DNA of 64,000 nucleotides from DATFRX01 sp035630615. Lineage in GTDB: Bacteria > Actinomycetota > Actinomycetes > Propionibacteriales > Nocardioidaceae. A program made the translations under genes and the position numbers. Numbering within the stretch: the stretch's first letter is position 1; each line of letters begins with the position of its first letter. The notes under the pieces were generated by a model. The model was not told the origin of the DNA, did not search any database, and was given only the letters and a program-made list of their open reading frames with translations. This document shows positions 32,338-42,310 of this stretch, piece after piece. Location of the stretch: NCBI GenBank assembly GCA_035630615.1, contig DASQKI010000109.1, forward strand, positions 1 to 64,000, read 5' to 3'.

Positions 32338-33321
32338 TTACGGCCGCCCGATGGCCACCGGCGACGATTCGCCGAGCGTCCGTCGAAATGTTCGGGGACT
32401 GACGCCGAACTTCGCGACGAAGGCTTGGCGCAGGCTCTCGGCGGACCCGAATCCGCATCGTCGCGCGAGCTGCGACATGGGCAGGTCGGTCGTCGCCGCC
32501 ATGCGCGCGGCGATTTCCAAACGGACTCGGCGAACTGCCGACGCCGGCGGTTCGCCGAGATGCTCGTGGAACAGCCTGGTCAGCTGCCGAACACTCACGC
32601 CAGCCCGGGCGGCAAGCGCAACGGCACTCAGGTCGTCGTCGGGGTGGGCGACCACGTGATCGACGACGGCCCGAAGGGTGGCGTGGTCGGGCCGGGGTGT
32701 CGTGGTGAAAACGCTCATCTGGGCCTGATTGCCCGGCCGCTGCAGGTAGGTGACCATCCCCATCGCAACCCACCGAGCGAGTTCCGACCCGTGGTCCTCT
32801 TCGATGAACGCCAGCGTGAGATCGAGGGACGCGGTCACGCCGCCCGACGTCGCCACCCGGCCGTCTCGGATGAAGATCGGGGCCGAGTCGACCGTGACGT
32901 TCGGATAGCGTTCGGCCAGCTCCGCCGCGTACAGCCAGTGGGTCGTCGCTCGTCGCCCGTTCAACAGTCCGCTGGCGGCCAGGATCGTGGCTCCAGTGCA
33001 CACCGAGGCGACCCGTCGGGCCTGACGCGCGAGTCGTCGTACCTGCCGGAGCAGCTCTGGATCGGCGGCGGCTGCCAGATGACCGTCTCCGCCAGAGATC
33101 ATCAGCGTGTCGACGCTGCGCACAGCCTCGAGCCGCGTCTGCGCACGCAGGACCACGCCGTGCTCGCACCGGATGTCACCCCCGTCCAGGCTGGCGAGGC
33201 GAACCCGATAGGCCGGCTCCCCGCCCAGCCGGGTGGCAAGGCCGAAGGCGGTTGTCACGCAGGCGATATCGACCAACTCCGCGCCGTCGTATCCGACGAC
33301 CAGGATCTGCCGAGGCGCCAT
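32338..33321 (-). CDS. GlxA-type regulator (DJ-1/PfpI domain plus AraC HTH)
   Basis: 327 aa. Residues ~1-175 are a DJ-1/PfpI-like domain (ILVVGYDGAELVDIACVTTA; nucleophile region VCTGATILAASGLL, with Cys). Residues ~215-310 are an AraC-type DNA-binding domain (LAARAGVSVRQLTRLFHEHL, RRCGFGSAESLRQAFVAKFG). GlxA-type regulators respond to amino-group or aldehyde metabolites. ATG 33321 follows a TACACT box at leaderless spacing; the long upstream extension is rejected. Confidence 0.93.
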   Translation of the reverse strand: MAPRQILVVGYDGAELVDIACVTTAFGLATRLGGEPAYRVRLASLDGGDIRCEHGVVLRAQTRLEAVRSVDTLMISGGDGHLAAAADPELLRQVRRLARQARRVASVCTGATILAASGLLNGRRATTHWLYAAELAERYPNVTVDSAPIFIRDGRVATSGGVTASLDLTLAFIEEDHGSELARWVAMGMVTYLQRPGNQAQMSVFTTTPRPDHATLRAVVDHVVAHPDDDLSAVALAARAGVSVRQLTRLFHEHLGEPPASAVRRVRLEIAARMAATTDLPMSQLARRCGFGSAESLRQAFVAKFGVSPRTFRRTLGESSPVAIGRP

Positions 33322-33327
33322 GGACAC

Positions 33328-33333
33328 AGTGTA
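33328..33333 (-). promoter_or_regulatory. -10 box for the GlxA-type gene (leaderless spacing)
   Basis: TACACT on the minus strand, 6 nt before ATG 33321. Confidence 0.5.
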
Positions 33334-33544
33334 GGGAGGCGCGGCTCGGCTCGAATCATGGCAGGAGTGCCGGGTCTCCCAGAATTTCGGCCAGGCCGGC
33401 TCTATCCGCTGTGCTACCGGTCGTCCCGGTGCCACCGTCATGTCATGAGCCAGCGACCGGACGGATTCTGCAGCGACCGATGAGTTTTTTCGGCGGTCCG
33501 GTCTAACCAATCGACGACCAAACAACGAGCAGGGACCCACGATC

Positions 33545-33997
33545 ATGAAGCTCACGACCCCCACATCGACCGACTCTCCCGTCTCCGCCACCACGCAGCA
33601 TCAACGGCGTCGCCTCGTCGCGCCAGGACTCGCCGCCGCCGTCGCTGCCGCCGTGGCCACGACGCTCGTCGCCGTCATCAGCAAGGGCGCCGGCGTCGAC
33701 TTCGCGGACTCCTCGGGCGAGGAAATCCCCCTGTTTGCCTTCGCCCAGCTGACCCTCACCTTCTCGCTCATCGGTCTCGCCGTCGCCGCCGGCATCCGCC
33801 GCTGGGGCAAGCGGCCCGCCACGACGTTCCTGCGAACGGCGCTGGCCCTGACAGCGATCTCGCTCGTGCCGCCCTTCCTCATCGGCCTGGACCTGGCGTC
33901 GTCCGCATGCCTGGTCGTGGCCCACCTGACCGCAGCTGCCATCGTGATCCCAACACTCACCCGAAGCCTGGGTACGCCGTCGGTGTCGCTGCCCTGA
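33545..33997 (+). CDS. DUF6069 membrane protein
   Basis: 150 aa with four hydrophobic helices (for example GLAAAVAAAVATTLVAVI, FAQLTLTFSLIGLAVAAGI, ALALTAISLVPPFLIGL, LVVAHLTAAAIVIPTL). It matches the small four-helix DUF6069 family of actinobacteria; function unknown. The ~220-bp gap upstream, to the divergent GlxA-type gene, holds no other gene that I can see. A DHFR-like gene follows 41 bp downstream. Confidence 0.75.
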   Translation: MKLTTPTSTDSPVSATTQHQRRRLVAPGLAAAVAAAVATTLVAVISKGAGVDFADSSGEEIPLFAFAQLTLTFSLIGLAVAAGIRRWGKRPATTFLRTALALTAISLVPPFLIGLDLASSACLVVAHLTAAAIVIPTLTRSLGTPSVSLP

Positions 33998-34038
33998 GCA
34001 GGGGTGGTGACTGCCGTACCGCACTCGAGGAGAGCATC

Positions 34039-34620
34039 ATGACCGCTACCTACACCTTCGACGTGGTTTCCAGCCTAGACGGCTACGGCTCCTACGGCGA
34101 AGGCGGCGACTGGGGCGGCTACTGGGGTAAGCAGGGCCCCGAGTTCCTCGACCGCCGCCTTGCCCTGTACGGCGAGAAGCAGCGGATGGTCCTCGGGGCC
34201 AACACCTTTCGGCAATTCGCGCAACTGCTGGGCTCGAGCACCGACGAGCCGGAGGTGGATGACCCAAACACCCGGATGAAGCGTCTGCCGACAACGGTGG
34301 TGTCGACGACGCTGGAAGGACCCCTCGACTGGCCGGACGCGACCGTCGTGAGCGGTGACGCCGTCGACGTCGTCGCCCGGCTCAAGGAGGAGTCCGAGGT
34401 GCCGTTGCGCTCGAATGGCAGCCTGTCGATGAACTGGGCCCTGATGGCCGCAGGGCTGGTCGACCGCGTACAGGTGACGATCTTCCCGGTCCTCACCGGT
34501 CAGACCGGGGTGGACCCGATCTTCGGGGGCGCGGCCGACTTCGACCTGGAGTTGATCGAGCACCGGACGCTCGACGGCCACACCCAAGAACTCATCTACC
34601 GACCCGCCCTGCATGGCTGA
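34039..34620 (+). CDS. dihydrofolate reductase family protein (RibD C-terminal-like)
   Basis: 193 aa. Family start TYTFDVVSSLDGYGSYGEGG, middle GANTFRQFAQLLG and KRLPTTVVSTTL, end VTIFPVLTGQTGVDPIFGG. It is the same superfamily as the genes at 157 and 53396 but clearly divergent from them. GAGGAGAGC precedes ATG 34039. The substrate is unknown. Confidence 0.85.
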   Translation: MTATYTFDVVSSLDGYGSYGEGGDWGGYWGKQGPEFLDRRLALYGEKQRMVLGANTFRQFAQLLGSSTDEPEVDDPNTRMKRLPTTVVSTTLEGPLDWPDATVVSGDAVDVVARLKEESEVPLRSNGSLSMNWALMAAGLVDRVQVTIFPVLTGQTGVDPIFGGAADFDLELIEHRTLDGHTQELIYRPALHG

Positions 34621-34640
34621 GGGCCACGCCACGGTCGTAA

Positions 34641-34646
34641 TACGGT
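34641..34646 (+). promoter_or_regulatory. -10 box for the methyltransferase-like gene
   Basis: TACGGT, 6 nt before GTG 34653. Confidence 0.4.
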
Positions 34647-34652
34647 CACGAC

Positions 34653-35315
34653 GTGAACCACGAGATGGTGGCGCGAGCCACGACGCCTCGCGGCGAAGTC
34701 GTCTTGCGCCGCGACGAGGCCGGGACCCTTGAGCTGCGGGTCAACGGCGTGTTTGTCATGGACACGGCCCACGTCGCGACCGAGGAGGCGCTGGCCGCTG
34801 CCGTCCTCGAGCGGCTGACCGAACCTGGCCGGGTCGTCGTCGGCGGCCTGGGGCTCGGGTTCACCGTGCGCCGGTTGCTGGCCGACGAGCGGGTACGCGA
34901 GGTCGTCGTCGCCGAGATCGAGCCGCCGGTCGCCGCGTGGATGCGGGACGGCACGGTGTCGCGCGGGCCTGCGATCGTGGGCGACCCACGAGTGCGGCTG
35001 GAGGTCGCCGACGTACGCGAGGTCGTTGCGGCCGAGCCGACCGGCGCGCTCGGCGCCGTACTGCTGGATGTCGACAACGGCCCCGAGGGCCTCGTCCACC
35101 ACGGCAACGCCGCCGTCTACGATCCAGCGTTCCTCGACACGTGTGCGCGCCGGCTGCGCCCGGACGGCTGGCTCGCCATCTGGTCCGCGACGGCGTCGAC
35201 CCGACTCGAGACCGCCCTGCGCGCCGCGGTCGGGTCCTGCGAGCGGGTGCCGTACGCGGTCGACCTCGACGGACGAGCCGAGGAGTACTCGGTCTACCTG
35301 GCGCACGTCTCCTGA
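34653..35315 (+). CDS. spermidine-synthase-like / SAM-dependent methyltransferase-fold protein
   Basis: 220 aa. The Rossmann core shows VVVGGLGLGFTVRRLL (motif I), VREVVVAEIEPPVAAWM and AVLLDVDNGPEGLVHHGNAA, matching spermidine-synthase-fold proteins. It lacks the N-terminal strand domain of full spermidine synthases, so it may be a methyltransferase rather than an aminopropyltransferase. GTG 34653 is fixed by the -10 box. Confidence 0.82.
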   Translation: MNHEMVARATTPRGEVVLRRDEAGTLELRVNGVFVMDTAHVATEEALAAAVLERLTEPGRVVVGGLGLGFTVRRLLADERVREVVVAEIEPPVAAWMRDGTVSRGPAIVGDPRVRLEVADVREVVAAEPTGALGAVLLDVDNGPEGLVHHGNAAVYDPAFLDTCARRLRPDGWLAIWSATASTRLETALRAAVGSCERVPYAVDLDGRAEEYSVYLAHVS

Positions 35316-35330
35316 CCCCGCCCCCTTCCC

Positions 35331-35389
35331 GCGAGTGGCGCATGGTCGTCGCGACTCGCCGACGTGCGCGACGACCGTGCGCCACTCGC
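35331..35389. repeat. palindromic element, family D copy 2
   Basis: 23-bp arms at 35331-35353 and 35367-35389 with one T/C difference around a 13-nt loop; the arm begins GCGAGTGGCGCA. It lies between the methyltransferase stop and the fumC promoter, and is related to the element inside modA. Confidence 0.9.
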
Positions 35390-35429
35390 GGACATGTACC
35401 TCGCCACCGCGGTAGCCGCGCCCGGTCGC

Positions 35430-35435
35430 TAGCCT
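35430..35435 (+). promoter_or_regulatory. -10 box for fumC (leaderless spacing)
   Basis: TAGCCT, 7 nt before ATG 35443. Confidence 0.55.
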
Positions 35436-35442
35436 TCCGGGC

Positions 35443-36840
<1,398 letters not shown>

Positions 36841-36846
36841 CAGCGG

Positions 36847-38322
36847 CTACTCGACCCGGCGCGCGAGGTCGTAGCCGTCATGCTGAAACACCGTCTCGTA
36901 CGTCGCGCCCGGATGCAGCGTCATCGCCTGCTCGGCCGCGTCCGGCGGCTCCGGCCCCCAGGCCCACCCGTCGACGAGCACGTAGTCCGGCGTCACTGCG
37001 CGATTGTCGCTGCCGAGCCAATAGACCGTGTGGCCGGCGGCGAGCCAGGTCAGCATGCCGAGGTCGGTCTCGACCGATGCGCCGTCAGGGATCAGGTCCA
37101 TCACGTGCTCGGCCGCCGCCGCCCGGGGGCTCGACTCATAGGTCTCGGACCGCACCAGATCGCGAAAAGGAGACTGCAGGCAAAACACGAGTCCGACCGC
37201 CACCACGATCGCAGGGGCGTGCGTCGCGTACGCCCGCAGCCACGTCCATTTGTCCTCGCGGGCCCGACGTACTCCGTCGATCAGTGCGACGAACAGGATC
37301 GGCATCAGCGTCATCGAGTAGTGCCAGTCGGTCCCCCAGTAGGAGGGGTTGTCACTGAGAAACCGCCAGCAGATCGTCGGCACCGCCGCGAGCACGAACG
37401 GCGACCGCAGCGCCAGCAGCCCGGTGATCGCGAGCAGCATCAGGAGCGTCTCGATCTTGACCCCCGGCGAGACCAGCTGCTCGGGCAGCGAGAACACGCG
37501 CTCGACGACTCCGGTTGCGCCGTCGCCCGATCCGTAGTGTGCCCAAAACTCGGAGCTACCACCGGCGTTGGCCATCGGGATGAACACGAAGACTGACAGC
37601 GCGAAGCCGATCAGTCCGCCGAGAATCATGCCGACCCCCCAGCGCCGAGCGCCGCACACGACAAGACTCGCGCCGATCGCCGCGATGGTCAGGCCCATGT
37701 CCTCCTTCACGAGGAGCAGCGGCGCCGACCACAATGCGACCTGCCCCCAGTCGCGATTGAGGTACGCCGCCCCGGCGAGCGCCAGCAGCGGCATCGCGAG
37801 GCAGACCTCGTGGAAGTCGAAGTTGACCCCGCTCTGGATGCCCCACGACAGTCCGTAGGCGACCGCGATCGCGATGCCGGACGCCGCACCGAGATGGCGG
37901 ATCGCGACGCGCGCGATGACGGCTACGGAGATCGCCACGAGCAGCGCCTGCCCGACCATGAGCGTGTTCGGCCCCGGAAAGAGCCGGTAGAACGGACCGA
38001 ACACCGCAAGCGCCGGGCTGAAATGCAGCCCGAGCAGGTTGTAGCCGGGGCTCTTGACGTCGACGATCGGCGCGCCGAGATGCGCGAAGCCGTCGACCGC
38101 CTGCATGAAGATCGCGGTGTCCCACGACATCGACGCGTTGCGGTGCACCCGCGTGATCGACACGGTCGCATAGACGATGCCGAAACCGAGCGCCAGCAGG
38201 TACGGCGCCCACCGCGTCCACTCGATCCGGCGCCACCAGGACGCCGACCCCTCTGTCGACTCCTCCAGCGGCTCGGCCACCAGATCCATCGACTCCCGCT
38301 CGACCCCTACCACGGGAACCAT
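36847..38322 (-). CDS. DUF2079 polytopic membrane protein
   Basis: 491 aa with about nine to ten membrane helices. DUF2079 features: TRVHRNASMSWDTAIFMQAV DG near the N-terminus and LLVKEDMGLTIAAIGASLVV in the middle, with a C-terminal soluble part (EHVMDLIPDGASVETDLGML). The fold resembles GT-C polyprenyl-phosphate glycosyltransferases, but the donor and acceptor are unknown. It is followed upstream by another GT-C-like gene, suggesting a joint envelope-glycan role. ATG 38322 or 38289 could be the start. Confidence 0.8.
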   Translation of the reverse strand: MVPVVGVERESMDLVAEPLEESTEGSASWWRRIEWTRWAPYLLALGFGIVYATVSITRVHRNASMSWDTAIFMQAVDGFAHLGAPIVDVKSPGYNLLGLHFSPALAVFGPFYRLFPGPNTLMVGQALLVAISVAVIARVAIRHLGAASGIAIAVAYGLSWGIQSGVNFDFHEVCLAMPLLALAGAAYLNRDWGQVALWSAPLLLVKEDMGLTIAAIGASLVVCGARRWGVGMILGGLIGFALSVFVFIPMANAGGSSEFWAHYGSGDGATGVVERVFSLPEQLVSPGVKIETLLMLLAITGLLALRSPFVLAAVPTICWRFLSDNPSYWGTDWHYSMTLMPILFVALIDGVRRAREDKWTWLRAYATHAPAIVVAVGLVFCLQSPFRDLVRSETYESSPRAAAAEHVMDLIPDGASVETDLGMLTWLAAGHTVYWLGSDNRAVTPDYVLVDGWAWGPEPPDAAEQAMTLHPGATYETVFQHDGYDLARRVE

Positions 38323-38359
38323 CCTCTCAGGGCAGACGGCGTACGCGCGGTGCCGGCGT

Positions 38360-40120
38360 TCAATCGGCCAGCGAGCGTACGTCGGACAGGTCGCGCCAGA
38401 TCACCACGCCGTCGACCGGCTCCGGCTCGTATCCGATCAGCCGGGTCGCCTGGTCCCGGACGAGCTCGCTGTTGTAGCCCGGACCCAGCACGGCCGCGCA
38501 GACGTCCCACGCCTCGAGGTCGGCCGCGAACGCCCGGCGATTGGCCGGAGTCGCCGGCTGCAGCACACCACTCAAGAACACCGACTCGAACAGGGCCCGG
38601 GTAAAGCTCGAGGCGCCTCCGAAGTACGCCTGCCCGCCCGGCCCGGGGCCGATGAAGTAGCCACCGGGCATCGCGAAGGACATGTCGGCGTCGGCCTGCC
38701 AGAGCATCGGGTCGGTGAACGCCGGCGACGGATACGGCAACACCAGCACGGTGCCGTCGCAGTCCAGCGCGTCGGCGGCTCGTCCGGAGGCAAACAACTC
38801 CGGGGTCTCCGGCGCGTCTGCAGCGGCCAGCTGCGCCGGCAGCAGCGGCACCAGCGCACCGGCGGCGACCACCGCGCCGACGACTCGCGGTGTCAGTCGA
38901 TAGCGCGCCAGATCGTCGAGCGCGAACGCCAGCCCGGCCCCGACGAGGCCCGCCGTCAGCAACGCGAATCGGGTCTGGACGACGTGTTCCAGCCCGGGCA
39001 GTCCGTCGACCCAATCCCACGGCAGCCGGGGGCCGTGCTCCGCGCCGTCGACGGTCAGCCGCTCGCCGAGCGCGAAGACGGCCGCGACGACAGCCGTGAG
39101 CAACGCCACGCGGATCCGCACGTTGCGCCAGCGCAGCACGAGCAACGCGACCGCGAGGATCGCCAACGGCCAGCCGAGATAGGCCGTGTGCTCCTCGAGC
39201 CCGCCGGGAAACGCCGTCGACCGCTCGACCGAGCCGTCGGTATGCAGCCACTGCAGCTCGGTCGGGACGACATACCCCGCGAGATCGGCCGAGTAGTACG
39301 CCGGGTCGAACGGCAAGCCGTGCTGCTCCAAGGGACCGAACAGTTGGAAGCCCAGCGGCAGCCCCGCAACCAGAACGAAGACGCCAAGCGCCTGTGCTCC
39401 ACGCAAAGCGACGATCCGCACCCGCTCCTCCACGAGCTCTGGCCGGTTGAGCGCCAGCACGGCGACCAACACGACCGCCACGACACCGGTGAGGACGAGT
39501 ACCTCTTCACCGATCAACACCTGCGCCCCGGCGGCCAGTCCGAGCAGGATCGCGTGCCGCCGCCGCGGCTCGTCGTCGACGACCAGCCGTACGACGAGAT
39601 AGAGGATCACCGGCACCAAGACGTTGAAGACCAGGTTGGGATGGCCGTGCGACTGCGCGAGCATCGCGGGCGAGAAGCCGAACACGGCCCCGCCGACCGC
39701 AGCCGCGACCGGCCGGACATCCAGGCCACGCAGGCAGCCGTATGCGGTGGCCGCCGAGCCCGCCATGCCGAGTGCCAGCACTACCGTGACGGCGGCCAGG
39801 CCGCCCCAGAGCGCCGTCACCGGCCACACGATCAGCGCCGGCAGCGACATGCCGTTGTTCCACATCAGGTTGATGCCGGTCGGGGCGTTGAGCGTGTCGG
39901 TGAACCACGGGTTGTCGCCGTGCGCCACTGCGTGCGGCGTCCACTCCAGCAGCCAGGCAAACAACGCCGTGTCGCCCGGATTGACCGCGCTGGTGCGCTC
40001 GCCGAGCGGGTGCCACAGCGACCAGGTCACGACGACCGCGCCGACCGCGTACGCCAGCAGCACGAACGCCGTCGTGAGCGACGAACGCGGCGGCATCGCT
40101 GCCCACCGTGGAAGGTTCAT
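38360..40120 (-). CDS. large GT-C-like integral membrane protein
   Basis: 586 aa with about ten to eleven membrane helices and a C-terminal soluble domain. The first periplasmic loop NPGDTALFAWLLEWTPHAVA and MLAQSHGHPNLVFNVLVPVI resemble actinobacterial GT-C-type sugar transferases or YfhO-like proteins. The acidic pair early in loop 1 fits a metal-binding site. The exact reaction is not predictable. The DUF2079 gene lies 37 bp downstream. Confidence 0.7.
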   Translation of the reverse strand: MNLPRWAAMPPRSSLTTAFVLLAYAVGAVVVTWSLWHPLGERTSAVNPGDTALFAWLLEWTPHAVAHGDNPWFTDTLNAPTGINLMWNNGMSLPALIVWPVTALWGGLAAVTVVLALGMAGSAATAYGCLRGLDVRPVAAAVGGAVFGFSPAMLAQSHGHPNLVFNVLVPVILYLVVRLVVDDEPRRRHAILLGLAAGAQVLIGEEVLVLTGVVAVVLVAVLALNRPELVEERVRIVALRGAQALGVFVLVAGLPLGFQLFGPLEQHGLPFDPAYYSADLAGYVVPTELQWLHTDGSVERSTAFPGGLEEHTAYLGWPLAILAVALLVLRWRNVRIRVALLTAVVAAVFALGERLTVDGAEHGPRLPWDWVDGLPGLEHVVQTRFALLTAGLVGAGLAFALDDLARYRLTPRVVGAVVAAGALVPLLPAQLAAADAPETPELFASGRAADALDCDGTVLVLPYPSPAFTDPMLWQADADMSFAMPGGYFIGPGPGGQAYFGGASSFTRALFESVFLSGVLQPATPANRRAFAADLEAWDVCAAVLGPGYNSELVRDQATRLIGYEPEPVDGVVIWRDLSDVRSLAD

Positions 40121-40208
40121 GGCTTGGGGGACCGCTCTCGCGACGACTCGGACCCCGGCACGCTATCGGCTGAGCGGACGACCGAACCGACGGCCGTCCG
40201 TCGAGCCG

Positions 40209-40889
40209 TCAGTACCAGCCGTTGGACAGCTTGAAGTCGTTGGCGGCGCACGGCGAGCCATAGCGGTCCTGGATGTAGCCCAGGCCCCACTCGATCTGCG
40301 TCGCCGGGTTGGTCTCCCAGTCCGGGCCGGCCGAGGCCATCTTGTAGCCCGGCAGGGCCTGCGGAATGCCGTAGGCGCCCGAGTACGGGTTTTCGGCGAA
40401 CGGATCCCACTGGCTCTCGCCGTACCAGAGGTCGTCGAGGCAGCTGAACTGTGAGGAGTCCCAGCCGTACTCCGGCAGCATCGCGAGCGCGATGTCTTGC
40501 GGAGTCGCGTCGCTCGTCGCCAGCTCCTCCCGCGTGACCGTGACGTGCCCGTCACTAGGGTCAGCGGTGCTCGAGTAGCCCTCCATCGCCTGGGCCTTGA
40601 GGTCGGCGAGCGTCTCGCGATCGAGGTCGCGGCTGACATCGTCGTCGGGAGCGGCTCGCTGGTAGTCGATCGCGTTGGACGACCGCGACGCCTCGGTCGT
40701 CGGAGTGTCCTCGTCTCCCGTGACCACCACAACGGTGCCGGCCACCGCCGCGGCCGCGAGAACGCCACCGGCCGCCGTGAAGGCGGTCGGCCGACGCAGC
40801 TCGGGCATTCGGTCCCGAGTGCGCGCTAGCCGTGAGGGCGAGCGATGGCGAGCCTTGTGCTTCCCTGGTCGAGCGGGCCGTTCGGCCAC
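40209..40889 (-). CDS. secreted or membrane-anchored transglycosylase-like protein
   Basis: About 226 aa. A basic N-terminus leads to one hydrophobic segment (TAAGGVLAAAAVAGTVVVV), a low-complexity acidic linker, and a C-terminal lysozyme-like domain. That domain has CLDDLWYGESQWDPFAENPY (catalytic Glu candidate), SGAYGIPQALPGYKM and WGLGYIQDRYGSPC. The pattern is that of aggregation-promoting/soluble lytic transglycosylases that cut peptidoglycan. GTG 40889 has GGAG 6 nt upstream; GTG 40901 is the alternative. Two Cys in the domain may pair. Confidence 0.82.
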   Translation of the reverse strand: MAERPARPGKHKARHRSPSRLARTRDRMPELRRPTAFTAAGGVLAAAAVAGTVVVVTGDEDTPTTEASRSSNAIDYQRAAPDDDVSRDLDRETLADLKAQAMEGYSSTADPSDGHVTVTREELATSDATPQDIALAMLPEYGWDSSQFSCLDDLWYGESQWDPFAENPYSGAYGIPQALPGYKMASAGPDWETNPATQIEWGLGYIQDRYGSPCAANDFKLSNGWY

Positions 40890-40936
40890 AGGGCACTCCA
40901 CTTGTTCTATCGGGCGACGAGTCGGATCGCAGAACA

Positions 40937-40977
40937 GATTTGCTCACACTGCCGGATAACGGCTCCGCGAGCAAATC
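40937..40977. repeat. palindrome upstream of the transglycosylase-like gene
   Basis: GATTTGCTC (40937-40945) and GAGCAAATC (40969-40977), with inner CCG/CGG. It lies in the 114-bp gap between this gene's start and the sugar-transport ATPase stop. Confidence 0.6.
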
Positions 40978-41015
40978 AACGTGCGGACGAGACCGGCGAG
41001 CCCAAGACAAACCGG

Positions 41016-42113
41016 TCAGACCGGCAGTCGATCGCCGGTGGTCTTGGAGAACAGGTGCACCTTGTCGGGCTGCGCCCCGAGCCGGATCGACGCACCACGC
41101 TGCGGCACCGTCCGCGCCTCGTGGCGGGCGACGACCGCGCCCTCGTGACCGGAGTCCACGCCGGCCTTGAGAGAGGCGTAGACGTACGCGTCGGCGCCGA
41201 GCTCCTCTACGACGTCGACGGTGGCGTCGAGACCGGGAGCGTCCGAGCCAACCGCGGTGAAGTTTTCCGGCCGAATCCCGATCGTCACCTCCTTGTCGCC
41301 GTCAAGGGCGGACCGGGTGGCATGGCTGATCGGCACGACCAGGCTGCCCACCGTGACGCCGTCGCCGTTGACCGAGCCGGAGAACAGGTTCATCGCCGGC
41401 GAGCCGATGAAGCCCGCGACGAAGGAGTTGACCGGCTTGTCGTAGAGGTTGAGCGGCGTGTCGACCTGCTGGAGCAGACCGTCGCTGAGGACGGCGACCC
41501 GGTCACCCATCGTCATGGCCTCGACCTGGTCGTGCGTCACGTAGACGGTCGTGACGCCGAGCCGGCGCTGCAGCGAGGCGATCTGGGCTCGGGTCGAGAC
41601 GCGCAGCTTGGCGTCGAGGTTGGACAGCGGCTCGTCCATGAGGAAGACCTGCGGCTCACGCACGATCGCGCGCCCCATCGCGACCCGCTGCCGCTGACCG
41701 CCGGACAGCGCCTTGGGTTTGCGGTCGAGGAACTCCTCGAGTCCGAGCAGCTTGGCGGCCTCCTGCACCTTCTCGGCGCGCTCGGCCTTGCTCTTGCCGG
41801 CCATCTTGAGCGCGAAGCCCATGTTTTCGGCGACCGTCATGTGCGGGTAGAGCGCATAGTTTTGGAAGACCATCGCGATGTCGCGGTCTTTGGGCGGAGT
41901 GCGGCTGACGTCGACGTCGCCGATCAGTACGCCGCCCTCGGTGACCTCTTCGAGGCCGGCGAGCATGCGAAGCGACGTGGACTTGCCGCATCCGGAGGGG
42001 CCGACGAGCACCATGAACTCACCGTCTTCGATGGAGAGTTCGAGTTCGTCGACCGCGGGCTTCTCAGCGCCGGGATAAACACAGGACGCCTTGTCGTAAG
42101 TGACACTGGCCAT
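41016..42113 (-). CDS. sugar ABC transporter ATP-binding protein (UgpC/MsmK type), second ATPase
   Basis: 365 aa. Walker A GPSGCGKS, Q-loop MVFQNYALYPHMTVAEN, signature ALSGGQRQRVAMGRAI, Walker B VFLMDEPLSNLDAKLR, H-loop YVTHDQVEAMTMGDR, and a C-terminal TOBE regulatory region. It is the last gene of the transport cluster. GGAAG lies 8 nt before ATG 42113. A strong palindrome separates it from the first ATPase gene, so it may be made at a lower level or serve other importers. Confidence 0.95.
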   Translation of the reverse strand: MASVTYDKASCVYPGAEKPAVDELELSIEDGEFMVLVGPSGCGKSTSLRMLAGLEEVTEGGVLIGDVDVSRTPPKDRDIAMVFQNYALYPHMTVAENMGFALKMAGKSKAERAEKVQEAAKLLGLEEFLDRKPKALSGGQRQRVAMGRAIVREPQVFLMDEPLSNLDAKLRVSTRAQIASLQRRLGVTTVYVTHDQVEAMTMGDRVAVLSDGLLQQVDTPLNLYDKPVNSFVAGFIGSPAMNLFSGSVNGDGVTVGSLVVPISHATRSALDGDKEVTIGIRPENFTAVGSDAPGLDATVDVVEELGADAYVYASLKAGVDSGHEGAVVARHEARTVPQRGASIRLGAQPDKVHLFSKTTGDRLPV

Positions 42114-42236
42114 GACTGGCACTTCCTTCCACCGGCAGGTACGTGCCGGACGATCCGTCGTGGAGAGGGTTGCCCTGTGATTCCACCCTATGGACGCTTC
42201 GGGGTCAAGTACCGGTCCGCGCCCGTTCACGCGGGA

Positions 42237-42284
42237 CGCCCGCGCGACGGCGCCGAGACGGGGACGGCGCCCGTCGCGCGGGCG
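42237..42284. repeat. strong palindrome between the two ATPase genes
   Basis: Perfect 14-bp arms CGCCCGCGCGACGG at 42237-42250 and its complement at 42271-42284, extended inward by four pairs with a one-base bulge. It could terminate or attenuate transcription between the two ATPase genes. Confidence 0.85.
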
Positions 42285-42310
42285 AGTGGATCAGCGTAGT
42301 ACGCGCCGAA

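Noticed and set aside
30836..32659. 607-codon plus-strand frame across the WS/DGAT gene
   Set aside because: Antisense shadow; the minus strand has the catalytic HHxxxDG motif.
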